Source of the DNA: Devosia sp. YR412 | Lineage (GTDB): Bacteria; Pseudomonadota; Alphaproteobacteria; Rhizobiales; Devosiaceae | Length of the DNA stretch: 64,000 nucleotides | Assembly: GCF_900110945.1 (NCBI RefSeq) | Contig: NZ_FOFL01000002.1 | Coordinates: 62,001 to 126,000, forward strand | Reading direction: 5' to 3' | Shown here: piece by piece, positions 56,763 through 64,000 of the stretch | How the letters are laid out: each line of letters starts with the position of its first letter | How positions within the stretch are numbered: position 1 is the stretch's first letter | The notes under the pieces: model-generated | What the model was told of the DNA's origin: nothing | Databases searched by the model: none | What the model saw: the letters and a program-made list of their open reading frames with translations, nothing else | Position numbers and translations under genes: made by a program

Positions 56763-56790
56763 GCTTGAAGCAGCCTAACTAACATGTCAG

Positions 56791-56818
56791 TTATCCCTCC
56801 ACCCTGGAGGAGGGATAA
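56791..56818 (+). promoter_or_regulatory. Hairpin that hides the ribosome-binding site of the aldo/keto reductase gene
   Basis: TTATCCCTCC pairs perfectly with GGAGGGATAA over 10 bp, with an 8-base loop. The GGAGG of the ribosome-binding site is inside the stem, and the ATG starts 2 bases after it. Folding would block translation start, so it may be a thermosensor, ligand switch or coupling device. Confidence 0.55.
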
Positions 56819-56819
56819 C

Positions 56820-57848
56820 ATGGCCGCGAGAGCCTTCGAAAAACGCACCATCGGCCAGACCGATCTTGACGTCACGACGCTGGGCCTGGGCGGCGCCTCG
56901 CTCGCTGGGATCTTCACCGGCGTTCCGGCCGAGCAGGCCCGGGCCATGGTGGCCCATGCGCTCAATTGCGGCATCAACTATGTCGATACTGCCCCCCAAT
57001 ATGGCCTTGGCCGCTCCGAACATCTCGTCGGCGATGTATTGCGCGAGCGGCGCGACGGCGTGGTGCTGTCAAGCAAGGTCGGGCGCCTGCTGAAGCCGGT
57101 CGATGCGGGGCAGCAGGAGAAGGGCAATTGGGTCGATCCCCTGCCCTTCAACCAGCATTATGACTATTCCTATGACGGGGTGATGCGCTCCTTCGAGGAC
57201 AGCCAGCAACGGCTGGGTCTCAAGCAGATCGACATTCTCTATGTACATGACATCGGCACGGCCACCCATGGGGTGGAAGGCAACAAGCCGCTGTGGGCGC
57301 AATTGGCTGGTGGCGGTTACCGGGCCTTGCGGGAATTGCGCGACGCCGGCGTGGTCAAGGCGATCGGGCTGGGCGTCAATGAATGGCAGGTGTTGATGGA
57401 CGCGTTTGCGCTGGGTGACTGGGACGTTTTCCTTCTCGCCGGGCGCTATACGCTGCTGGAGCAGACGTCGCTGACGCCGTTCATGAGCACGTGTCTGGAA
57501 CGGGGGGCCTCGGTCGTGGTGGGCGGGCCGTTCAATTCCGGCATTCTGGTTGGCGGCGATAAGTTCAACTATGAGAAGGCTCCTGAGGCGATTGTCACCA
57601 AGGTGCGGGCGATCGAGGCGGTGTGTGCTGAGTTCGGCGTGCCCTTGCCGGCGGCGGCATTGCAGTTTCCACTGACGCATCCGGCGGTCTGCAATGTCCT
57701 GCCCGGCCCGCGGTCACCGCAGGAACTTGACGGGATTTTGGAGTGGTGGGACGTGAAAATCCCCGCAGAGCTTTGGAGCACCCTCGCGGCCCAGGGCCTT
57801 TTGGCACAAGGAACGCCTATCCCGGGCGGGGCGGGGCAACCGGCATGA
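56820..57848 (+). CDS. Aldo/keto reductase, sugar-dehydrogenase type
   Basis: 342 residues from the ATG at 56820. The catalytic tetrad is visible: Asp in YVDTAPQYGLGRSEH with Tyr, Lys in VLSSKVGR and His in DILYVHDIGTATHG. VNEWQVLMDAFALGDWDVFLL and the ending NVLPGPRSPQELDG are typical of D-threo-aldose (L-fucose/galactose) 1-dehydrogenases. It follows the AraD1-like gene by 57 bases and its stop overlaps the next ATG. Confidence 0.87.
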   Translation: MAARAFEKRTIGQTDLDVTTLGLGGASLAGIFTGVPAEQARAMVAHALNCGINYVDTAPQYGLGRSEHLVGDVLRERRDGVVLSSKVGRLLKPVDAGQQEKGNWVDPLPFNQHYDYSYDGVMRSFEDSQQRLGLKQIDILYVHDIGTATHGVEGNKPLWAQLAGGGYRALRELRDAGVVKAIGLGVNEWQVLMDAFALGDWDVFLLAGRYTLLEQTSLTPFMSTCLERGASVVVGGPFNSGILVGGDKFNYEKAPEAIVTKVRAIEAVCAEFGVPLPAAALQFPLTHPAVCNVLPGPRSPQELDGILEWWDVKIPAELWSTLAAQGLLAQGTPIPGGAGQPA

Positions 57849-58033
57849 GCAATCCGCGTCTTTCGGCCTTGGTCTGCGCCGTGGTCGTGCTCTGGCTGGG
57901 CTATTCCGTGGTCACGGCGACCGAGGGGACCAGCGTGTTCCTGCTTGTGCTGCAGTGGACATTTTTCCTGGTGGCCACGGCAGGGCTGGCGGTTTCGCTG
58001 GCGCGGATCGTCAAGGGCGGCCGGGGCGATTGA
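57845..58033 (+). CDS. Small two-helix membrane protein
   Basis: 62 residues from the ATG at 57845, coupled to the aldo/keto reductase by an ATGA overlap. Two membrane helices (LSALVCAVVVLWLGYSVV and VLQWTFFLVATAGLAVSLA) and a short basic tail. Family unknown; the coupling supports a real gene. Confidence 0.62.
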   Translation: MSNPRLSALVCAVVVLWLGYSVVTATEGTSVFLLVLQWTFFLVATAGLAVSLARIVKGGRGD

Positions 58034-58074
58034 GGTGCCCTTGGCGTAGGGCCTTGTTGGATACCCCCACCTAA

Positions 58075-58255
58075 CCTCCCCCTTATAGGGGGAGGAACTG
58101 ACCCAGTTCATGTCAAGATATTGCCACTCCCACGATGTCATCCCGGCCTTGAGCCGGGATCCATCTCGAGATGGTGGCGCGGCCGCAAGGTGGATCGATC
58201 TGGCGGTATGGGGATAGATCTCAGGATGGGACCCGGCTCAAGGCCGGGGTAACAT
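58075..58255. repeat. Mosaic palindromic repeats
   Basis: First a 9-bp stem CCTCCCCCT/AGGGGGAGG (58075-58095). Then ATCCCGGC-cttga-GCCGGGAT (58140-58160), the perfect palindrome CCATCTCGAGATGG (58161-58174), and an inverted near-copy of these around 58221-58252 (GGGACCCGGCTCAAGGCCGG). Similar 'ccggccttgagccgg' elements are, from memory, frequent in Hyphomicrobiales. They lie between convergent genes. Confidence 0.7.
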
Positions 58256-58291
58256 CGCGTTTTGGGCGACATAGCGCCTCATCCCGACTCT

Positions 58292-58687
58292 TCAGTTCAA
58301 GTCCAGCGCGTAAGCCTTGATGATCTCGAGCGGAATAAGCCCGAGCACGGCCTGGTTGGTTGATCGTAGATAGACCCGAGGCGCCTTGCCGGCCTGGTGC
58401 GCCTGCAGCCAGCGGGCGGCGACGAGGCACCAGCGGTTGCCGGCGACCAGGCCTGGAAAAGCGAAATGGGGCATCGGCGTGGAGAGGTCGTTGCCGACCG
58501 ATTTCGAATAGGCGAGGAACTCGTCGCTGGCCTGGATGCAGACCAGATGCACCGCGGCGCTATCCGGCCCCGCTGCACAAAAGCCGGTGCGAAAGAAGCC
58601 GGTCAGCGGATCGGTGGAACAAGGCTGCAGCGCTTCGCCGAGCACGTTGAATTCGCTCGCGCCTTCGAAACGCCCCTGCTCGTTCAT
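58292..58687 (-). CDS. DUF2237 family protein
   Basis: 131 residues. The family pattern is complete: FNVLGEALQPCSTDPLTGFF, VCIQASDEFLAYSKSVGNDLSTP, FPGLVAGNRWCLVAARW and LIPLEIIKAYALDLN. Function unknown. The start overlaps the cckA stop by four bases, so the two are translated from one message. Confidence 0.9.
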   Translation of the reverse strand: MNEQGRFEGASEFNVLGEALQPCSTDPLTGFFRTGFCAAGPDSAAVHLVCIQASDEFLAYSKSVGNDLSTPMPHFAFPGLVAGNRWCLVAARWLQAHQAGKAPRVYLRSTNQAVLGLIPLEIIKAYALDLN

Positions 58688-61254
58688 TGCTCGTCCTTGC
58701 CCACCATCTGCAGCACTTCCTTGACCTTGGAATTGATCTGGTCGAGCGAATAGGGCTTGGGCAGGAATTCGACAGACTGGTCGTCTTCGATATCGCGGCG
58801 CACGCTTTCCTCGGCATAGCCAGAGACGAAGATGACCTTGAGATTGGGCATGGTCTCGCGGACATGCTTGAGCAGTGTTGGCCCGTCCATTTCCGGCATG
58901 GCGACGTCGGAAATCATCAGGTCGATCTTGAAGTCTTCATCTTCCAGCACTTCAAGCGCCTCTTCGCCGCCATCGGCCTCGAACACCTCATAGCCTGTGG
59001 CGCGCAGCGCCTGGGCCGAGAAGGCGCGGACGCTTTCCTCGTCGTCGACCAGGAGGATGCGTTCGTGGCCGGTGAGATCGCGAACCGGCGCTGCGGCCAA
59101 GGCGACCTTGGCGCCCTGCTCGGCTGCATTGGCGACGTGGCGCGGCAGGAAGATTTTGAAGGTGGTGCCGACGCCGACCACCGAGACCGGGTAGATATAG
59201 CCTTCGGTCTGCTTGACGATGCCATAGACGGTCGAGAGGCCCAGACCGGTGCCTTTGCCGAGCTCCTTGGTGGTGAAGAAGGGCTCGAAAATCTTCTCGA
59301 TCACGTCCTGGCTCATGCCGGTGCCGGTATCCTGCACGTCGATAAGCACATAATCAGCCGGCACCATGCCCTCAAAGGTCAGGCGTTCGGCTTCCGAGCG
59401 TTCGACATTGGAGGTGCGGATGGTGATCGAGCCGCCATTGGGCATGGCATCGCGGGCATTGACCACGAGGTTGATGATCACCTGCTCGAGCTGCACCACA
59501 TCGGCGCGCACCGGCCAGATATTGCGGCCATGTTCGACCGAGAGCGTGTTCTTCTCGCCGATCATGCGCTTGAGCAGCACGGTCAGGTCGTCGACGATCA
59601 GCGGCAGCTCCAGCGTCTGCGGGCGCAGGGTCTGCCGGCGGGAGAAGGCCAGCAGCTGGCGGGTCAGGCCGGCGGCGCGATTGGCGTTCTGCTTGATCTG
59701 CATCAGTTCGCTGAACGAGGGGTCGCCCGGCTTGTGCTTGAGCAGCAGGAGGTCGGAGAAGCCGATGATGGCAGTGAGCAGGTTGTTGAAATCATGCGCT
59801 ACGCCGCCGGCCAGCTGGCCCACGGCCTGCATTTTCTGGCTTTGGGCGAACTGGGCTTCCAGCTTGCGCTGATCGGTCATGTCGAGCGCATAGACATTGA
59901 CCTGCTCCGGCGAGCCGGCGCTGATTTCCGACGATGAGAGATAGAGCCGCACGGCATGGTCGCCTTCGGCGCTGAGCAAGGCATCGACCGGGTCGATTTC
60001 CGAGCGCTGGGCGGCGGCATCGGCAATTGCGCGGGCGAACTTGTCGCGGCTGCCTTCGCCAATCAATTCGCTCAGCGGCTGCAGCTCGAGGCTCTTTTCC
60101 TCGCCCGACCATTTGAAGATCCGGCCAAACGGAGCATTGGTGCGGATGATCCGCCCTTCCCCGTCCAGCGTCGCAATGGCGAAAGGCGTGTCGTTGAAGA
60201 AGCGCGAGAAGCGCACTTCGGCGGCGCGCAGCTCTTCTTCGGTATCGGGGGCGCTGGACTTATCGAGCACCAGGGTCCGCGTTTCGCCCAGCTCGCCATC
60301 GGCCAGCCGTGCCGCGCGATGCAGCAGGCGCACCGGGAAGCTGGTGCCATTACGGCGGACCAGATCGATATCGATGGTCTCGGTGCGGATTTCGCCATCG
60401 CCACGGCCGCGCATGAGGAGGCTCGCACCATCGCCACGCACCAGGTCGGCGAGGCCGAGATGGCCGGCATTGAACTCGGCCAGGTCATAGCCGAGCCAGT
60501 CGGTCAGCGTGGAGTTGAGATACTGGATGCGGCCATGGGCATCGGCCGAGAAGAAACCGGCCGGCGAATGATCGAGATAGTCGATGGCGCGCTGCAGGTC
60601 GCGGAAGGCGCTTTCGTTATTGTCCTTGTCGCGGGTGATGTCTTCGACCGACCAGATCACCAGCGGCTTCTGCGCCTCGTCGGACTCCGGCAGCGGCCGC
60701 ACCGCGACGCGATACCAGAAGGCCTTGCTGGCATCGGCCACCGAACCACCAAGCCCGCCGATGATGCGGATATCTTCCATGGCCGAGCGGCCATCCTTGC
60801 CGGCGCGCGACAGGCGGTAGATCGCCTCGCTGGCATCGGACTGGCCGGCAAACAGCCGCGGCACGCCGACCGGCAAGCCCTTGGTCAGGGCGCCGGCAAA
60901 ACTGCCGTAGTGGGCATTCACATAGGAAATCTTGCCATCGCGATCGGCCACCACGGCGCCGAACGGCAGGCTATCGACCACGGCATTGGAAATGGTGCGG
61001 CGCTCTTCGCCATTGGCGAAGCGGAACAGGCCAGCTGCCAGACCAAACAGGCAAAACACCCCGACCACGGCCAGCACGCCAACAAAGGTCATCACCAGAT
61101 CGGCGGAAATGCGATCGCCAAACAGCATGAAGACCACGGCCAGCGCCACCAGCGTCAGCCCGAGCACGACGACGCGCCACAGCCCGGCCCCGCCGCGCCC
61201 AGCGCTCATCAGGGGATCGGGGTAATTGTCCTCGCCGAGCGGCCGTGCTGCCAT
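58684..61254 (-). CDS. cckA: Hybrid sensor histidine kinase CckA
   Basis: 856 residues. Two membrane helices lie at about residues 25-45 and 52-75, followed by PAS domains (for example [16 protein letters not shown] and [21 protein letters not shown]). The His box is [20 protein letters not shown], the ATP-binding G boxes [20 protein letters not shown] and [11 protein letters not shown], and the C-terminal receiver carries [27 protein letters not shown] and LPKPYSLD. This is the full CckA layout. CckA phosphorylates the ChpT-CtrA/CpdR relay and controls the cell cycle and motility in alphaproteobacteria. It is next to flagellar genes on the same strand. Confidence 0.94.
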   Translation of the reverse strand: MAARPLGEDNYPDPLMSAGRGGAGLWRVVVLGLTLVALAVVFMLFGDRISADLVMTFVGVLAVVGVFCLFGLAAGLFRFANGEERRTISNAVVDSLPFGAVVADRDGKISYVNAHYGSFAGALTKGLPVGVPRLFAGQSDASEAIYRLSRAGKDGRSAMEDIRIIGGLGGSVADASKAFWYRVAVRPLPESDEAQKPLVIWSVEDITRDKDNNESAFRDLQRAIDYLDHSPAGFFSADAHGRIQYLNSTLTDWLGYDLAEFNAGHLGLADLVRGDGASLLMRGRGDGEIRTETIDIDLVRRNGTSFPVRLLHRAARLADGELGETRTLVLDKSSAPDTEEELRAAEVRFSRFFNDTPFAIATLDGEGRIIRTNAPFGRIFKWSGEEKSLELQPLSELIGEGSRDKFARAIADAAAQRSEIDPVDALLSAEGDHAVRLYLSSSEISAGSPEQVNVYALDMTDQRKLEAQFAQSQKMQAVGQLAGGVAHDFNNLLTAIIGFSDLLLLKHKPGDPSFSELMQIKQNANRAAGLTRQLLAFSRRQTLRPQTLELPLIVDDLTVLLKRMIGEKNTLSVEHGRNIWPVRADVVQLEQVIINLVVNARDAMPNGGSITIRTSNVERSEAERLTFEGMVPADYVLIDVQDTGTGMSQDVIEKIFEPFFTTKELGKGTGLGLSTVYGIVKQTEGYIYPVSVVGVGTTFKIFLPRHVANAAEQGAKVALAAAPVRDLTGHERILLVDDEESVRAFSAQALRATGYEVFEADGGEEALEVLEDEDFKIDLMISDVAMPEMDGPTLLKHVRETMPNLKVIFVSGYAEESVRRDIEDDQSVEFLPKPYSLDQINSKVKEVLQMVGKDEQ

Positions 61255-61389
61255 GGGTCCAGGATGCTCCGTAACCGGTCAATCGGCCCGAATCAGGCCC
61301 GTCTCACAGGTCTAGCAAATGGCCGGACGCTAAGGGAGACGTAACCGGCTTATTAACATGGGCCTAAGTCCCCAGTGTTGCAGCGCGGC

Positions 61390-62472
61390 CTAGCTCGACT
61401 TCCACCCTGCCCCGCGCTTGAGGCGCATCACGAAGCCGATGACTTCGGCAACGGCCTTGAAATGCTCGGTTGGAACAATACCGTCGACCTCGACGCTGGC
61501 GAACAGCGCACGGGCCAGCGGCGGGTTCTCGACGATGGGCACGTCGTGTTCCTTGGCGAGTTCGCGAATACGAAACGCCACGGCATCGGCGCCCTTGGCC
61601 ACCACCTGCGGCGCCTTCATGCGCTTGTCGTATTTGAGCGCCACGGCAAAGTGGGTCGGGTTGGTGATGACCACGGTGGCATCGGGCACCGCCGTCATCA
61701 TGCGCTGGCGCGATTTTTCCTGGCGCAACTGGCGCAGCTTGCCCTTAATGTGGGGATCGCCCTCCATCTGCTTGTATTCGTCGCGGGTTTCCTGAAGCGT
61801 CATCATCTGCTTCTTCCACCATTTGTTGCGGACGTAGAAATAGTCAGCTGCCGCAATGGCCGTGACCACCATCAGCACGGCGGTGAAGATCTTCATGCCG
61901 ATCTCCTGGAAGTCGGCGAGGATAATCAGCGGATCGGCGGTCATCATGGTGTCGAGCCGGTCGCGTTCGGGCCAGACCACGACGCAGACCACGGCGCCGA
62001 CCACGGAAATCTTCAGCAATCCCTTGCCGAAATTGACCAGGGACTCGCCCGAGAACAGCCGCTTGAAGCCGGCCAGCGGCGAGACTTTCGAGAATTTCGG
62101 GGTGATTGGCTCCGCCGAAAACAGCGGCTGGTGCTGGATCAGATTGGCGAGGATGGCGCAGACCGACAGCACCACCAGTGGAATCATGATGGTCCAGACC
62201 AGCGTCAACGCCAGGTCCTGAAAGAATGCGCCGAAACCGGCCCCGCTCAGATCGAAGCGGTCGGCATTCATGATCAGGACCTTCAGCGTATCCGACAGAT
62301 GCGCCGCCGTGCCCGGCGCCATCATGGCAAAGATCGCCGCCGAGCCGAGCAGCATGAACCATGTGACGACCTCCTGGCTCTTGGCGACATCACCCTTCTC
62401 GCGCGCGTCCTGCAGCTTTTTTTGCGAGGGGTCTTCTGTTTTGGAGTCGTTCTCGGGGGCTTCGTCTGACAT
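61390..62472 (-). CDS. flhB: Flagellar export switch protein FlhB
   Basis: 360 residues. Four membrane helices in the N-terminal half, then the cytoplasmic domain with the self-cleaving NPTH motif in VVITNPTHFAVALKYD. The acidic N-terminus (SDEAPENDSKTEDPSQKKLQ) is typical. FlhB switches export from hook to filament substrates. It starts 4 bases after fliR ends. Confidence 0.96.
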   Translation of the reverse strand: MSDEAPENDSKTEDPSQKKLQDAREKGDVAKSQEVVTWFMLLGSAAIFAMMAPGTAAHLSDTLKVLIMNADRFDLSGAGFGAFFQDLALTLVWTIMIPLVVLSVCAILANLIQHQPLFSAEPITPKFSKVSPLAGFKRLFSGESLVNFGKGLLKISVVGAVVCVVVWPERDRLDTMMTADPLIILADFQEIGMKIFTAVLMVVTAIAAADYFYVRNKWWKKQMMTLQETRDEYKQMEGDPHIKGKLRQLRQEKSRQRMMTAVPDATVVITNPTHFAVALKYDKRMKAPQVVAKGADAVAFRIRELAKEHDVPIVENPPLARALFASVEVDGIVPTEHFKAVAEVIGFVMRLKRGAGWKSS

Positions 62473-62475
62473 CAG

Positions 62476-63243
62476 CTAGCCCCTCCACATCGCGAGGTGC
62501 GCTTCGAAGGCGTTGAGATACCAGCCCATCATGGCGGTCATCAGCAGCGCGAACAGCACGAGGCCGACGATGATATTGGCCGGCATCAAAACGAAAAACA
62601 CCTGCATGGCCGGCATCAGCTTGGCCATGATGCCGGCGCCGAGGTTGAAGACCAGGCCGAAGACGATGAAGGGGGCCGACATCTGGATGCCGACGCTAAA
62701 GGCTCCGGCCACGGTCTTGATCGCCAGCTGCGCCGCATCGTCGAACATCAGCGGCGCATCGAGCGGGAAGACCATATAGCTGTCATAGGTGGCGGCCAAC
62801 GCCATGTGATGCAGGTCGGTGGCAAAGATCAGCACCATGCCGAGAAAGCTCAAAAAGCTGCCGAACACCGCGCCTTGCACCCCGACCTGGGTCGGGTCGG
62901 CGGCCATGGCGGAGGAAAGGCCGGTCTGGAAGGCGATCACCGCACCGGCCACCTGCGTTGCCATCACGGTGATGCGGGCGATGGCGCCGAGGATCAGGCC
63001 GATGGCGATCTCGTGAAAGATCAGCCCGATGATCGCCATCAGCTCGTCGGGCAAAACCGGCAGGCTGGCCGAGAGCAGTGGATAGACCACCAGCGCAAAG
63101 GCCAGCGCAAAGCTCAGGCGCATGCGCGCCGGGATCATGTCTTCGCCCAGCGCAGGCATGAGCATCAGGATCGTGCCGATGCGGGCAAACAGCAGCAGGT
63201 ACCAGAAGGCCGTGTTGGGCAGCCAGTCGAGGCCGACGGTCAC
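62476..63243 (-). CDS. fliR: Flagellar export protein FliR
   Basis: 255 residues, polytopic. FLLLFARIGTILMLMPALGEDMIPARMRL-like start, AGAVIAFQTGLSSAMAADP and VFFVLMPANIIVGL are FliR features. It forms the export gate with FliP and FliQ. The gene begins 2 bases after fliQ ends, which marks an operon. Confidence 0.95.
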   Translation of the reverse strand: MTVGLDWLPNTAFWYLLLFARIGTILMLMPALGEDMIPARMRLSFALAFALVVYPLLSASLPVLPDELMAIIGLIFHEIAIGLILGAIARITVMATQVAGAVIAFQTGLSSAMAADPTQVGVQGAVFGSFLSFLGMVLIFATDLHHMALAATYDSYMVFPLDAPLMFDDAAQLAIKTVAGAFSVGIQMSAPFIVFGLVFNLGAGIMAKLMPAMQVFFVLMPANIIVGLVLFALLMTAMMGWYLNAFEAHLAMWRG

Positions 63244-63245
63244 CT

Positions 63246-63512
63246 TCAGCCGCCCACAATAATCATATCCATCACGCGCGTCATGAAGCCGCCCATGGTG
63301 GCGCCGAGGAATGGCAGGGTCAGCAGCATGGTGACGAAGATGGCGATGATTTTCGGGACAAACACCAGGGTCTGTTCCTGGATCTGCGTCAGCGCCTGGA
63401 ACAGTGCGATGATCACGCCGACGACGAGGCCGACGATCATCATCGGCGCCGAGACGATGATCAGCACCCAGATGCCGTCAGTGGCAATGTCGAGAACGTC
63501 GGCGCCGGTCAT
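63246..63512 (-). CDS. fliQ: Flagellar export protein FliQ
   Basis: 88 residues with two membrane helices and the family pattern LIVSAPMMIVGLVVGVIIAL, FQALTQIQEQTLVFVPKII. Part of the export gate. It lies between fliE and fliR on the same strand. Confidence 0.96.
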   Translation of the reverse strand: MTGADVLDIATDGIWVLIIVSAPMMIVGLVVGVIIALFQALTQIQEQTLVFVPKIIAIFVTMLLTLPFLGATMGGFMTRVMDMIIVGG

Positions 63513-63579
63513 AATGGTCTCGCTGCGCTCGAATCGCGCAGGGTTAAGATAGTCCTAACGCCGCGTCGGGGCGATGCCG

Positions 63580-63915
63580 TCAGATCGGCATCCGCATGAT
63601 TTCTTCGTAGGCGGAGATAACCCGATCGCGGACGGTGACCATGCTCTCGATAGCGATTTCGGTCTCGCTGAGGGCGGTCACCATATCCACCACATTGGCC
63701 TTGCCATTGACCATGTCGATGGCCATGGCATCCGAGGTCTTGCCGGAATCCACCACGCCCTGCACCTGCTGGGCCAGCATGTCGGCAAAGCTGCCGCCGT
63801 TCTGCTGGGTGCCCAGCGCGAGCAGATCGGTATTGGGCTTGGCGGCCTGGTTGATCAGCCGGCTGGCATTGCCATAGGCGGCGGTCGCGGCGTTGAAAGG
63901 CGTGGAGATGGCCAT
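63580..63915 (-). CDS. fliE: Flagellar hook-basal body protein FliE
   Basis: 111 residues. The C-terminal conserved part is seen in SDAMAIDMVNGKANVVDMVTALSETEIAIESMVTVRDRVISAYEEIMRMPI. FliE joins the MS ring to the rod. It heads the visible part of the flagellar operon; flgB/flgC would be expected beyond the window edge. A palindromic repeat lies just upstream. Confidence 0.94.
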   Translation of the reverse strand: MAISTPFNAATAAYGNASRLINQAAKPNTDLLALGTQQNGGSFADMLAQQVQGVVDSGKTSDAMAIDMVNGKANVVDMVTALSETEIAIESMVTVRDRVISAYEEIMRMPI

Positions 63916-63936
63916 TTAAAAATTCCTGTCTTAAGT

Positions 63937-63986
63937 GTCGCGCTTTCGAACCGGAAAACCGGCAGCCACTTTTCCTGAAAGCGCTC
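63937..63986. repeat. Palindromic repeat family, copy 3 (inverted)
   Basis: Read on the - strand it matches the copies at 24168 and 29286 but with paired changes: GCGCTTTC/GAAAGCGC outside and GGAAAA/TTTTCC inside. Both arms changed together, so the hairpin is kept. It lies 22 bases upstream of the fliE start. Confidence 0.78.
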
Positions 63987-64000
63987 CGGTCAGCCGCGCA

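Noticed and set aside
61353..61367. CtrA-like site TTAA-N7-CTAA upstream of cckA
   Set aside because: One half-site deviates and the position is not known to be regulated; too weak to report as a site.

Overview
The window is about 64 kb of GC-rich DNA from an alphaproteobacterium, most probably a Hyphomicrobiales member of the Devosia type. The evidence is the gene content and order: a purB/DUF1476/purC/purS/purQ/purL/bolA/grxD backbone, icd, an alaS-recA pair, cckA beside flhB-fliR-fliQ-fliE, an alphaproteobacterial LexA direct repeat in front of recA, and palindromic intergenic repeats of a kind common in this order. The genus is inferred; no rRNA is present. No tRNA, rRNA, CRISPR array, integrase or complete insertion sequence was recognised.

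Layout. 1-3.3 kb: end of map, radC, a CelD/BcsL-type acetyltransferase and ccdA. 3.4-9.4 kb: the most unusual region. A small exported protein, a curlin-like small protein and a CsgG/HfaB-type lipoprotein lie on the + strand, facing two exported repeat proteins on the - strand whose repeats share a Q-x-[G/A]-x-N-x-x-N ladder. The locus is flanked by AT-rich DNA with a full CtrA consensus, and is followed by a single-domain response regulator and a LuxR-type regulator. I read it as a holdfast-anchor or curli-like surface amyloid system. 9.6-26.2 kb: rpe and the purine genes, interrupted by translationally coupled GNAT/hydrolase genes, a three-gene glycosyltransferase module, an acyltransferase and several exported or hypothetical proteins. 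26.2-41.7 kb: mixed metabolism and transport: two MFS pumps, clpP, ArsR/SRPBCC pair, serine-glyoxylate aminotransferase, IMPase, ttcA, SbmA/BacA-type transporter, rpsD, trmJ, tandem GNATs, GFA, TfoX and a fabF-like KAS. 41.8-49.4 kb: icd, a FadL-type porin, a VWA-domain exported protein and a corrinoid ABC transporter behind a cobalamin riboswitch. 49.6-58.3 kb: tandem EamA transporters, alaS, recA, an AraD1/GguC-like protein and an aldo/keto reductase with a hairpin over its ribosome-binding site. 58.3-64 kb: DUF2237, cckA and the flagellar export genes.

How it fits together: most of the window is conserved chromosomal backbone carrying short accessory insertions. CckA is known in alphaproteobacteria to control CtrA; flagellar genes are adjacent and a CtrA consensus lies by the surface-fibre locus, so a cell-cycle link between motility and attachment is plausible but inferred. 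Repeats are frequent: three copies of one palindrome with compensatory base changes, one 143-bp terminal-inverted-repeat element whose end supplies the purS ribosome-binding site, and two mosaic repeat patches.
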